This document shows, in pieces, positions 57,022 through 64,000 of a stretch of 64,000 nt of DNA. Origin of the DNA: Bacteroidota bacterium (lineage in GTDB: Bacteria > Bacteroidota > Bacteroidia > Flavobacteriales > Weeksellaceae); contig JAEWIR010000046.1 of the NCBI GenBank assembly GCA_023386965.1, positions 62,001-126,000 on the forward strand, read 5' to 3'. The notes beneath the pieces are model-generated. The model had not been told where the DNA came from. It made no database searches and was given only the letters and a program-made list of their open reading frames with translations. The position numbers were made by a program, and so were the translations under genes. Each line of letters opens with the position of its first letter. Within the stretch, counting starts at the first letter, position 1.

Positions 57022-59640
57022 ATGCAGATTTCAGAGAAATACAGTCCCCGGGAAACTGAGTCCAAATGGTACAGTTACTGGCTGGAGAATAATTATTTTC
57101 ATTCCGAACCTAACGAAAAACCACCGTACACCGTTGTAATCCCGCCGCCCAATGTAACGGGGATCCTTCACATGGGACATATGCTGAACAACACCATCCA
57201 GGATGTTTTGGTGCGCCGCGCGCGCATGCAGGGCTTCAATGCCTGCTGGGTACCGGGTACGGACCATGCCTCCATCGCTACAGAAGCCAAGGTGGTGGCC
57301 AAACTGAAATCAGAAGGCATCAGCAAATCAGACCTTAGCCGGGAGGAATTCCTGAAACACGCCTGGGCCTGGACCGAGGAGTACGGCGGCACCATTCTGG
57401 AACAGCTTAAGAAACTGGGCTGCTCCTGCGACTGGGAAAGGACACGCTTTACCCTGGAACCCAAGATGTCCGAACAGGTAATAAAATCATTTGTAGACCT
57501 TTACAACAAGGGAATGATTTACCGCGGTTACCGTATGGTAAATTGGGATCCCGAGGCCAAGACCAATATCTCTGATGAGGAAGTTATCTTTAAAGAGCAG
57601 AACGGCAAACTGTACTACCTTAAATATAAGGTGGAAGGATCGGAAGAATACCTTTCTGTGGCTACCACGCGTCCCGAGACAATATTTGGCGATATGGCCG
57701 TGTGTGTAAACCCTGATGACGAACGTTATGCACACCTTAAAGGCAAAAATGTTATTGTTCCCATTGTAAACAGGGTAGTTCCTGTAATTGAAGATGATTA
57801 TGTGGATATTGAATTCGGTACAGGGGCTCTCAAGATTACTCCCGCGCACGATATCAATGACTACGAGATTGGAAAGCGCCATAACCTGACCATCATAGAT
57901 TCACTGGACGATGATGCGAACCTGAATTCGCACGGACAGCATTACTCCGGCAAAAACCGCTTTGAGGTCCGTAAACTTATCGCAAAGGAGCTGGAGGAGA
58001 AAGGATTGTTGCTGAAGGCCGAAGATTATGTAAATAAAGTGGGTACCTCCGAACGTACCGGTGCGGTAATTGAGCCTAAAGTCTCTGTACAGTGGTTCCT
58101 CAGGATGTCTGACCTTGCCCAGCCTGCGCTTGATGTGGTGATGGACGACAAGGTGAAGTTCCACCCGGAAAAATTCAAAAATACCTATAAATACTGGATG
58201 GAGAACATCCGCGACTGGAATATCTCCCGTCAGCTTTGGTGGGGGCAGCAAATCCCGGCTTTTTTCTATGGAAATGGCGAGGATGATTTTGTAGTTGCCG
58301 AGAATTTTGATGATGCACTCCAACTGGCAAAGTCGAAATCCGGAAACACTGATCTTAAGCCTTCTGACCTTCGCCAGGATGATGATGTACTTGATACGTG
58401 GTTCTCTGCCTGGCTTTGGCCAATGTCCGTATTCAACGGTTTGTTGGATACTGAAAATAAGGAGATTGACTACTATTATCCTACCTCCGACCTGGTAACC
58501 GGTCCGGACATTATATTCTTCTGGGTAGCCCGTATGATTATGGCTGGCCAGGAATACAGAGGTGAGGTGCCCTTCAAAAATGTTTATTTCACAGGGATCG
58601 TCCGGGACAAGCAACGGAGGAAAATGTCCAAATCTTTGGGTAACTCTCCGGACCCGATTGAACTGATTGAAAAGTATGGTGCCGATGGGGTGCGTGTCGG
58701 TATCCTGTTAAGTTCGGCGGCAGGAAATGATCTTCTTTTTGATGAGGAGCTCATGCTGCAGGGACGTAATTTCGCAACCAAGATCTGGAATGCCTACCGA
58801 TTGATTCAGGGTTGGACCAAGGATGATACCATAAAGGCTTCGGCGGCCGATAAGCAAGCTATAGACTGGCTGGGTCATCAAATGGCAAAAACAGTCACTG
58901 AGATTGAAGATCAGTTTGCCAAGTTCCGGATTTCAGACGGTCTTCACCTTTTGTATAAGCTGATTTGGGATGATTTCTGCTCCTGGTATCTGGAGGCCAT
59001 CAAGCCTGGTTTTGGCGAGTCGGTTTCGAACGAAGTCTATGAGCAGACGATTGTTTATTTCGAAAACCTGATGAAACTGCTTCATCCGTTCATGCCTTTC
59101 CTAACGGAAGAGTTGTGGCAGAATATTGCACCCCGAACTGCCGATGAGGCACTTGTAATCGCGCAGCAGCCTAAAATAACTAAGTTCAGTACTGAGATCC
59201 TTAACCAATTTGAAATTACCAGGGAGTTGGTAGCGGGCATACGCAACTACCGCCAGAGCAAAGGAATCTCACCACGCGAGGCAGCTGAGGTGTTTACCAA
59301 TGCGGAATCCTTCCCTAATGCAGAGTTGATCGTTAAACTGGCCAATATCTCAGCCGTGCATTTTGCGTCCAAAACCGACGAGCCAAGCTTTACCTTCCTG
59401 GTAGGTGGTACTGAAGTTTCCATTCCACTGAGCGAGAGCCTGGACCTGGAAGAAGAGAAGCGCAAAACGGAAGAGGAAATAACTTACCTTCAGGGTTTCC
59501 TGAAATCTGTAGAGAAGAAGCTTTCCAATGAGAAATTTATGGCGGGTGCACCGCAGCAGGTGGTAGATAATGAGCTGAAAAAGCAGAAGGACGCACAGGA
59601 GAAGATTGTACTGCTCACAGGTAAACTAGAATCTTTATAA
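57022..59640 (+). CDS. valS: Valyl-tRNA synthetase
   Basis: A class I synthetase of 872 residues. The HIGH motif is HMGH at residues 50-53, the KMSKS motif is at 534-538, an editing CP1 domain lies between (about 150-390), and a C-terminal coiled coil (about 810-872) binds tRNA. It charges tRNA-Val and hydrolyses Thr-tRNA-Val. The MQISEKYSPRETE start follows the promoter; a longer reading would begin in the promoter. DUF4241 follows by 11 bp. Confidence 0.97.
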   Translation: MQISEKYSPRETESKWYSYWLENNYFHSEPNEKPPYTVVIPPPNVTGILHMGHMLNNTIQDVLVRRARMQGFNACWVPGTDHASIATEAKVVAKLKSEGISKSDLSREEFLKHAWAWTEEYGGTILEQLKKLGCSCDWERTRFTLEPKMSEQVIKSFVDLYNKGMIYRGYRMVNWDPEAKTNISDEEVIFKEQNGKLYYLKYKVEGSEEYLSVATTRPETIFGDMAVCVNPDDERYAHLKGKNVIVPIVNRVVPVIEDDYVDIEFGTGALKITPAHDINDYEIGKRHNLTIIDSLDDDANLNSHGQHYSGKNRFEVRKLIAKELEEKGLLLKAEDYVNKVGTSERTGAVIEPKVSVQWFLRMSDLAQPALDVVMDDKVKFHPEKFKNTYKYWMENIRDWNISRQLWWGQQIPAFFYGNGEDDFVVAENFDDALQLAKSKSGNTDLKPSDLRQDDDVLDTWFSAWLWPMSVFNGLLDTENKEIDYYYPTSDLVTGPDIIFFWVARMIMAGQEYRGEVPFKNVYFTGIVRDKQRRKMSKSLGNSPDPIELIEKYGADGVRVGILLSSAAGNDLLFDEELMLQGRNFATKIWNAYRLIQGWTKDDTIKASAADKQAIDWLGHQMAKTVTEIEDQFAKFRISDGLHLLYKLIWDDFCSWYLEAIKPGFGESVSNEVYEQTIVYFENLMKLLHPFMPFLTEELWQNIAPRTADEALVIAQQPKITKFSTEILNQFEITRELVAGIRNYRQSKGISPREAAEVFTNAESFPNAELIVKLANISAVHFASKTDEPSFTFLVGGTEVSIPLSESLDLEEEKRKTEEEITYLQGFLKSVEKKLSNEKFMAGAPQQVVDNELKKQKDAQEKIVLLTGKLESL

Positions 59641-59651
59641 GTAAAATTTTC

Positions 59652-60290
59652 ATGAAGCATATAGAAAATATCAGCCGGCTTTTTACAAAGGACTTTGTGG
59701 AAAATCCGCTCATTGAGTCCTTTGAGGTTGGTGATATTCACCTGCCCACGGGATATCTTGTGGCCTGCGACCCGGTAATCACCAGTGACATGCTTCCGTT
59801 TACAACCATTTTTCCGGTGGGTTCATTTCCTATACTTCTGCATAAAGAAAGGGAGAGTAACTGTGTGGCCTATGCGGAGATACGTTTCGGCACAGGGGAA
59901 ATTACCTCGTGGGAAATGGCTACTACGGCGGGTCAGAACCTGAAGGACCTGAAGGGCGAGGAAATCTTTGGATATCCTGTGGAAAGCGGCATGGGCAGTT
60001 ACATGGACCTGGAAACTCAGGACTGTCTCAATCATCTGGAGAAAACCCTTTATCACCGTAAAGGAGCGGATTTCATGGGAATTTACGAGGAGTTCTTTCA
60101 TGACCATTTCTTCGACGAAAACGGAGCCATAGACCAGTATGCCTTCCTGAAACCCAATGAGCAGCGCGGCGGAACCGTCTTCGCTTTCGAAGCCGGCTAC
60201 GGTGAAGGTTTTTACGCCAGCTATATAGGATTCGGCAGCAATAAACAACCTTTAAAGATCGTAACCGAATTCATAGAGATCACAGGTTAG
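59652..60290 (+). CDS. DUF4241 family protein
   Basis: A 212-residue acidic soluble protein of the DUF4241 family. It has conserved blocks GDIHLPTGYLVACDP (27-41), WEMATTAGQ (about 93), a GYPVESGMGSYMD turn, and a C-terminal AFEAGYGEGFYASYIGFG near 178-196. DUF4241 proteins occur alone and also in polymorphic toxin or immunity settings. Here the neighbour is valS and no toxin gene is seen, so the function is unknown. Confidence 0.88.
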   Translation: MKHIENISRLFTKDFVENPLIESFEVGDIHLPTGYLVACDPVITSDMLPFTTIFPVGSFPILLHKERESNCVAYAEIRFGTGEITSWEMATTAGQNLKDLKGEEIFGYPVESGMGSYMDLETQDCLNHLEKTLYHRKGADFMGIYEEFFHDHFFDENGAIDQYAFLKPNEQRGGTVFAFEAGYGEGFYASYIGFGSNKQPLKIVTEFIEITG

Positions 60291-60320
60291 CCCCGCGGCA
60301 TGCCATTGGTTTAGAATGAG

Positions 60321-60328
60321 TACATTTG
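60321..60328 (+). promoter_or_regulatory. -7 promoter box for the ribokinase gene
   Basis: TACATTTG, 16 bp before the ATG. Confidence 0.5.
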
Positions 60329-60344
60329 TTATTAAATCTGAATC

Positions 60345-61247
60345 ATGAAGTTAAGTACGGACAGACCCAAAATAGTTGTAGTAGGCAGCTCGTCCCTGGA
60401 CCTTGTACTGGTCACGGAACGTCACCCGGAACCCAGTGAAACGGTAATGGCCGCAAAGGCCGAACGTTTTTTCGGCGGCAAAGGTGCGAATCAGGCTGTG
60501 GGTACAGCCAGGCTGGGCGCCCAGGTAAGTTTTGTGAGTTGTATTGGGGCTGATGATGCCGGCAGAGAAGTATTCCGGAACCTAAAGGCCGAAGGAATCA
60601 ATGTGGATCACGTAAACGTTACTTCGGAGGCGGATACGGGTACTGCTTTCGTAACCTCCGCAGACGGCCGGAATGCCATAGTTGTAGTTCCCGGCGCTAA
60701 CCTGCACCTTTCTGTGGATCATATCCAGAAAGCCGAATCCCTGATCGAAACTGCAGACCTTGTACTTCTTCAGCTTGAAATTCCTATGGAAGCGGTAGAA
60801 TTTACAGTGGAACTGGCTAAAAAATACAACACCAAAGTGTTGCTATATGCAGCGCCGGCAGTAAGGCTTCCCAAAATGGTGCAGGAATATGCTTCTTTCA
60901 TCGTAGCTAAAAGCACGGATTTACCCATTGTTTTTGGAGATGATAATGTGGAAGATATCCTTAAACACAATCCCAACAAGCTTTTTGTTCGGGACAATAC
61001 CAATGTGACCACTTACTACAGCGGTTCCGAGATGAAATATTACCGGAATGACCATCAGGATATGCAGTACAGAATTGGTATGGGCGATGCGTTTACCTCA
61101 GGTTTTGCCGTGGCCTACTGCCATGGAAATTCCATTGGCGACTGCGTCCGTTTCGGTACGGATGTCTCGCTGAAGGTAGCGATGAATGAAGGTTCCCAGG
61201 GAGGGCTGCCCTTACTGGAAGAATTGAATTCCGATATCGCGGGGTAA
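60345..61247 (+). CDS. rbsK: Ribokinase (PfkB family carbohydrate kinase)
   Basis: A 300-residue PfkB-type kinase phosphorylating D-ribose or a related sugar. It has the RFFGGKGANQAV sugar-binding motif (about 41-52), LGAQVSFVSCIGADDAG, and the catalytic Asp D248 in GMGDAFTSGFA, where the family usually has GAGD. It ends in a short C-terminus. No ribose transporter or regulator is adjacent, so the sugar is not certain. Confidence 0.88.
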   Translation: MKLSTDRPKIVVVGSSSLDLVLVTERHPEPSETVMAAKAERFFGGKGANQAVGTARLGAQVSFVSCIGADDAGREVFRNLKAEGINVDHVNVTSEADTGTAFVTSADGRNAIVVVPGANLHLSVDHIQKAESLIETADLVLLQLEIPMEAVEFTVELAKKYNTKVLLYAAPAVRLPKMVQEYASFIVAKSTDLPIVFGDDNVEDILKHNPNKLFVRDNTNVTTYYSGSEMKYYRNDHQDMQYRIGMGDAFTSGFAVAYCHGNSIGDCVRFGTDVSLKVAMNEGSQGGLPLLEELNSDIAG

Positions 61248-61249
61248 TT

Positions 61250-61257
61250 TACCTTTG
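61250..61257 (+). promoter_or_regulatory. -7 promoter box for the alpha/beta hydrolase gene
   Basis: TACCTTTG, 27 bp before the ATG. Confidence 0.5.
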
Positions 61258-61284
61258 AAAATCAAATAGATCTTATAAAGACCT

Positions 61285-62145
61285 ATGATTCCCATCTCAG
61301 TGAAAACCAGGGACGGCTTCAGTATTTCGGCTACACTGTTTACACCGGAATGCTGCAGTCAAAAAGTTCTGCTTATCAATTCGGCTACCGGCGTAAAACA
61401 GCAGGTTTATTATGCCTTTGCCGGCTACATGGCCTCACATGGATTTACCGTGATCAGCTACGATTACCGTGGCGTGGGTCAGTCTAAACCTGTCTCAATC
61501 CGGGGTTTTAGAGCCAATATGGGTGACTGGGGTTCGCTGGATTACAGTGCTCTGACCGGATTTATTGAAAACCGTTTTCCCGGATTCAGGAAATTTTGTC
61601 TGGGACATTCCGTGGGCGCACTGATTCTCGGCATGAATTCAGATTCCAGGCAGTTTGAAAAATTTGTATTTGTAGGGACCCAAAAAGCATTTGTCGGAAA
61701 TCTGGGCTGGAAGACGGCTGCAGTAGGCTATCTTGGCTTTGCCTTTTTGCTTCCGGTGACAACGGCATTGTGGGGTTATTTTCCAGCACACCGTTTTGGC
61801 CTGGGTGAAAGTCTTCCCAAAGGATCTGCCCATGACTGGCGTACGCTGGTCATCAGCAGGAAATCGACCAATAAACTGCTGGAAAAGCATGCTGATAATA
61901 TGGCACCCCATTTAAACCAGGAAGTGTTGGTGATTCGTGCTGAAGATGACACCTGGCTTACGGACCGGGCAGTCCGGAAACTGATGACTGAGACTTATCC
62001 GGGTATGAAACCTACTTACAGACTCTTACATACTTCCGAAAGTGACCGGGGTGAAATAGGGCATATTAATTTTTTCCGGAGTTATAACCGCAAACTGTGG
62101 CAAGTGGTGCCGGACTATCTGGAGCAAGACGAACATTTAAAATAA
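61285..62145 (+). CDS. Alpha/beta fold hydrolase
   Basis: A 286-residue serine hydrolase of the alpha/beta fold. The nucleophile elbow is GHSVG with S109, following the YDYRGVGQS segment near 66-74 (oxyanion side). The acid is probably the Asp of RAEDDTWLT (near 215-223) and the catalytic His that of GEIGHINFFRS near the C-terminus. It resembles YheT/esterase-type proteins. The substrate is unknown. It lies 13 bp before the HD gene, probably one unit. Confidence 0.88.
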   Translation: MIPISVKTRDGFSISATLFTPECCSQKVLLINSATGVKQQVYYAFAGYMASHGFTVISYDYRGVGQSKPVSIRGFRANMGDWGSLDYSALTGFIENRFPGFRKFCLGHSVGALILGMNSDSRQFEKFVFVGTQKAFVGNLGWKTAAVGYLGFAFLLPVTTALWGYFPAHRFGLGESLPKGSAHDWRTLVISRKSTNKLLEKHADNMAPHLNQEVLVIRAEDDTWLTDRAVRKLMTETYPGMKPTYRLLHTSESDRGEIGHINFFRSYNRKLWQVVPDYLEQDEHLK

Positions 62146-62158
62146 TTGTCAGAAGTTA

Positions 62159-62839
62159 ATGATGAATTCAAGAATTGAAAAAACCGTACAGTTTGTAAAG
62201 GAACAACTCAAGGGTGCGGAAGCCGGGCATGATTGGTTTCATGTGGAAAGGGTTTGGAAACTGGCCTTAACCATCGCCGCTACGGAAGTATGCGACCGCG
62301 AAGTTGTTGAATTAGCTGCACTTCTGCATGATATCGCGGATCCGAAGTTCCATGGTGGTGATGAGCAGATTGCGCTGACCATCGCCCGAAATCATCTGCA
62401 GAATATTGATGCAGATCCGGCTGCCACGGAATCTGTGCTTTTCATCATAAAGAATATGTCCTTCAAAAACAGCCTGAAACCTTCCGGTGATAGTCTTTCC
62501 GGTATGCGCGAAAAGAATGCTGCCTTTCGTGAACTTCAGGTGGTACAGGATGCAGACCGCCTGGACGCGATGGGAGCCATTGGCATCGCAAGGACCTTCA
62601 ATTTCGGAGGGTTTAAAAATAATCTGCTGCACCATCCGGAGATGGCTCCGCGGATGAATATGACCAAGGAAGAATACAAGAAGAATGAGGGAACAACCAT
62701 CAATCATTTTTATGAAAAACTTCTGCGGCTTAAGGACAGAATGAATACAGCCAAAGGAAAAGAACTCGCCGCCGGCAGACATGCTTTTATGGAAGTCTAT
62801 CTGGAGCAGTTTCTGGCAGAGTGGGAGGGAAAGCGCTAA
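62159..62839 (+). CDS. HD domain phosphohydrolase (YedJ-like)
   Basis: A 226-residue HD superfamily enzyme: H24 in GHDWFHVERVW, the HD pair H57/D58 in ALLHDIADPKFHGG, and a later conserved Asp in VQDADRLDAMGAIGIAR (about 129-145). It hydrolyses phosphomonoesters or nucleotides; the substrate is not known. The start is the first of two ATGs. Confidence 0.9.
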   Translation: MMNSRIEKTVQFVKEQLKGAEAGHDWFHVERVWKLALTIAATEVCDREVVELAALLHDIADPKFHGGDEQIALTIARNHLQNIDADPAATESVLFIIKNMSFKNSLKPSGDSLSGMREKNAAFRELQVVQDADRLDAMGAIGIARTFNFGGFKNNLLHHPEMAPRMNMTKEEYKKNEGTTINHFYEKLLRLKDRMNTAKGKELAAGRHAFMEVYLEQFLAEWEGKR

Positions 62840-62864
62840 AGCCGGCCTGCACGGGCAATTTGCT

Positions 62865-62872
62865 TATATTTG
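62865..62872 (+). promoter_or_regulatory. -7 promoter box abutting the small membrane protein gene
   Basis: TATATTTG, ending six bases before the ATG at 62879; decides the start. Confidence 0.6.
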
Positions 62873-62878
62873 CATCCG

Positions 62879-63472
62879 ATGGAGAATTTTACTTTTATCA
62901 TTTTTTTGCTGCTGTGTCTCGCATTGCCGCTTTCACTGATACGAAAGGGAAGATTTGCTGTGTCCGCCCGGATTGCGCGTATGCTCATTGTGCTGGCCGC
63001 GGTGGCCTATTTTACCGTGTGGTTTGTTAAACGAAGCAAATATCCGTTTGTAATGGATGCCATGGCGGTACAGATCATTAACAAATTACCGCAGGCACTG
63101 GATTTTTATGTGGTGCGTGTAAATGATGCAGAGGCGCCCGGTGAGCCTTACGACCTTAAACATGCAGGCCGTGTGCGTCCGGAGCATTACCAGCTTGAAT
63201 ATCTGAAAATGGACCACTCCAGTGAATTCTGGATTGCGGGGTATCTGGGTAAAAAGAATATGGTTTATTTCTCCCAACATGCCGTGCCTAACCCGGGCAG
63301 TGACCAGGTGGTTGAAATTCATAATTACATCAACCAGAGCCAGAAACTCAGCAAGACTGCCGGACTGCTTATTGATGCGCAGAAGATGAGGAACCACCAA
63401 AGCAGTATATACGTTACCTTAAGCTTACTCCTGATCTTTCTGAATGGGGTATTATTGTTCCGAAGGAATTAA
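62879..63472 (+). CDS. Membrane protein of unknown function
   Basis: A 197-residue protein with hydrophobic segments at about 3-20 and 34-50 and one at the C-terminus (about 178-193), so the middle (about 55-175) is a soluble domain on one side of the membrane. That domain has a KLPQALDFYVVRVNDAE start and a FWIAGYLGKKNMVYFSQHAVPNPG stretch. No family recognised. The ATG lies just after the promoter box. Confidence 0.65.
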   Translation: MENFTFIIFLLLCLALPLSLIRKGRFAVSARIARMLIVLAAVAYFTVWFVKRSKYPFVMDAMAVQIINKLPQALDFYVVRVNDAEAPGEPYDLKHAGRVRPEHYQLEYLKMDHSSEFWIAGYLGKKNMVYFSQHAVPNPGSDQVVEIHNYINQSQKLSKTAGLLIDAQKMRNHQSSIYVTLSLLLIFLNGVLLFRRN

Positions 63473-63477
63473 AAAAA

Positions 63478-63508
63478 AATATCCTGAAGAAAAACTCCAG
63501 GATATTTT
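63478..63508. terminator. Bidirectional terminator at the right end
   Basis: An AAATATCCTG/CAGGATATTT stem with an 11-nt loop and A/T runs, between convergent genes. Confidence 0.88.
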
Positions 63509-63519
63509 TGTGACATAGG

Positions 63520-64000
63520 TTAGCCTTTTTTCTCTTTCAGTGCTTCTTTATCCTTATCGCTGGGATTCCAAACTTTTACCTCCGCGTTTTTATCAATACC
63601 AGCCTTGATCTGCACGTTGATGCCGTCACTTGCTCCCAGTGTTACATACACTTTTTTGAAGCTGCCGTTGGCCTGTTTAACTTCTACAAAAGGAACATCT
63701 TTACCCCCTTTCTTCTCATACTGAATAAGCGCTTCATCCAGGAGCAGCGCATTTTTCTGTGAGCTCAGCACGATCTCTCCATTGGCCGAAAATCCCGCAC
63801 GGATATATTCATTATTCGGATTGAAAACATCGCCTTCCACCGGGAATTTAATGGTACCGCTCTGGTCTTTACCTTTAGGTGCAATCATCGTTAGGCGGCC
63901 CGGGAATTTCTTATTCTGAAGCGCACCGATCACCACATTCATATTCATGCCTTCCTTCAGTTTTCCGGCCTGTGCCTCATCAATCTCTCCCTGGAAAATA
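63520..64000 (-). CDS. RND efflux periplasmic adaptor (HlyD/MFP family), partial
   Basis: The C-terminal part (160 residues) of a membrane fusion protein; the frame stays open to the window edge, so the start lies outside. The visible part starts in the beta-barrel domain (IFQGEIDEAQAGKLKEGMNMNVVI), continues with the FPVEGDVFNPNNEYIRAGFSANGEI beta strands and ends with the membrane-proximal domain (KQANGSFKKVYVTLGASDGINVQIKAGI). Such adaptors join an inner-membrane pump (RND or ABC) to an outer-membrane channel. The pump genes would be expected on the left of this gene on the minus strand, but the convergent neighbour makes this the last gene of its unit. Confidence 0.85.
   Translation of the reverse strand, partial: IFQGEIDEAQAGKLKEGMNMNVVIGALQNKKFPGRLTMIAPKGKDQSGTIKFPVEGDVFNPNNEYIRAGFSANGEIVLSSQKNALLLDEALIQYEKKGGKDVPFVEVKQANGSFKKVYVTLGASDGINVQIKAGIDKNAEVKVWNPSDKDKEALKEKKG

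Noticed and set aside
59652..60290. DUF4241 protein as an immunity protein of a toxin system
   Set aside because: No toxin, secretion marker or polymorphic tail lies nearby; valS and rbsK are housekeeping neighbours.
1..64000. CRISPR arrays, tRNA and rRNA genes
   Set aside because: No regularly spaced direct repeats and no cloverleaf or rRNA signature seen on reading both strands. Short tRNAs could be missed by eye; a covariance-model scan would settle it.
1..64000. Insertion sequences, integrases, phage genes
   Set aside because: No transposase or recombinase motif in any plausible coding region; the only mobile-looking unit is the GxxExxY cassette.

Overview
The window is a 64-kb chromosomal stretch from a member of the Flavobacteriia, most like the Chryseobacterium/Weeksellaceae group. 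The evidence is Bacteroidota-type promoters (-7 box TAnnTTTG) before many genes, two proteins with type IX secretion sorting domains, lineage families (DUF4290, DUF6427/DUF6341, DUF7009, START-like, OstA-like) and an S16 protein with a long Ala/Glu/Lys tail. Base composition looks mid-40s % GC by eye, high for that group, so I do not name a genus. Coding density is high and most genes are housekeeping. I found no phage, no intact insertion sequence, no CRISPR array and no tRNA or rRNA.

Layout. 0-5.3 kb (minus): a molybdenum-cofactor/formate dehydrogenase maturation cluster (polytopic membrane protein, THEP1-like NTPase fused to MobA, FdhD, DUF7009) downstream of DUF4290-murA, separated by a terminator. 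MurA carries Asp in place of the active-site Cys. 5.4-12.9 kb: heme-binding protein and DCC protein, der, upp, comF, queD, lpxH-like, a GxxExxY gene bracketed by near-perfect inverted repeats, a LuxE-like protein and a PD-(D/E)XK-like protein; five segments of one 'ctccgtg' repeat family lie here. 13-23.5 kb: DUF4230 protein, a T9SS cargo protein, a 700-bp non-coding region with repeats and a possible leader ORF plus terminator, an ABC-F ATPase, a small-protein/TonB receptor/lipoprotein operon, and trigger factor. 23.6-29.2 kb (mostly minus): MgtC, DUF3109, DUF6427 with divergent DUF6341, then the operon pssA-exonuclease-DUF2007-FAH-UspA. 29.3-41.7 kb: LTA-synthase-like sulfatase, DUF2147, pdhB, kup, fur-like/OstA, class III aminotransferase, START-like, class IV aminotransferase-like, YqgE, pdxH, HU. 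42-53.8 kb: panD, LPG-synthase-like flippase, M3 peptidase, SRPBCC, CopD-like, GreA-like, nitroreductase, rpsP-rimM-asnS, rpoN, and an ECF sigma factor with a membrane partner. 53.9-64 kb: RNase P RNA (rnpB), a second T9SS protein, PPK2, DUF1573, valS, DUF4241, ribokinase, an alpha/beta hydrolase, an HD hydrolase, a small membrane protein, and the 3' part of an RND periplasmic adaptor running off the right edge.

Most notable for follow-up: the GxxExxY cassette between inverted repeats; the THEP1-MobA fusion next to an unrecognised membrane protein; the MurA Cys-to-Asp change, which predicts fosfomycin insensitivity; a class of genes whose -7 box lies 3-8 nt before the start codon, implying leaderless or nearly leaderless mRNAs; and a possible attenuator-like arrangement upstream of the ABC-F gene.
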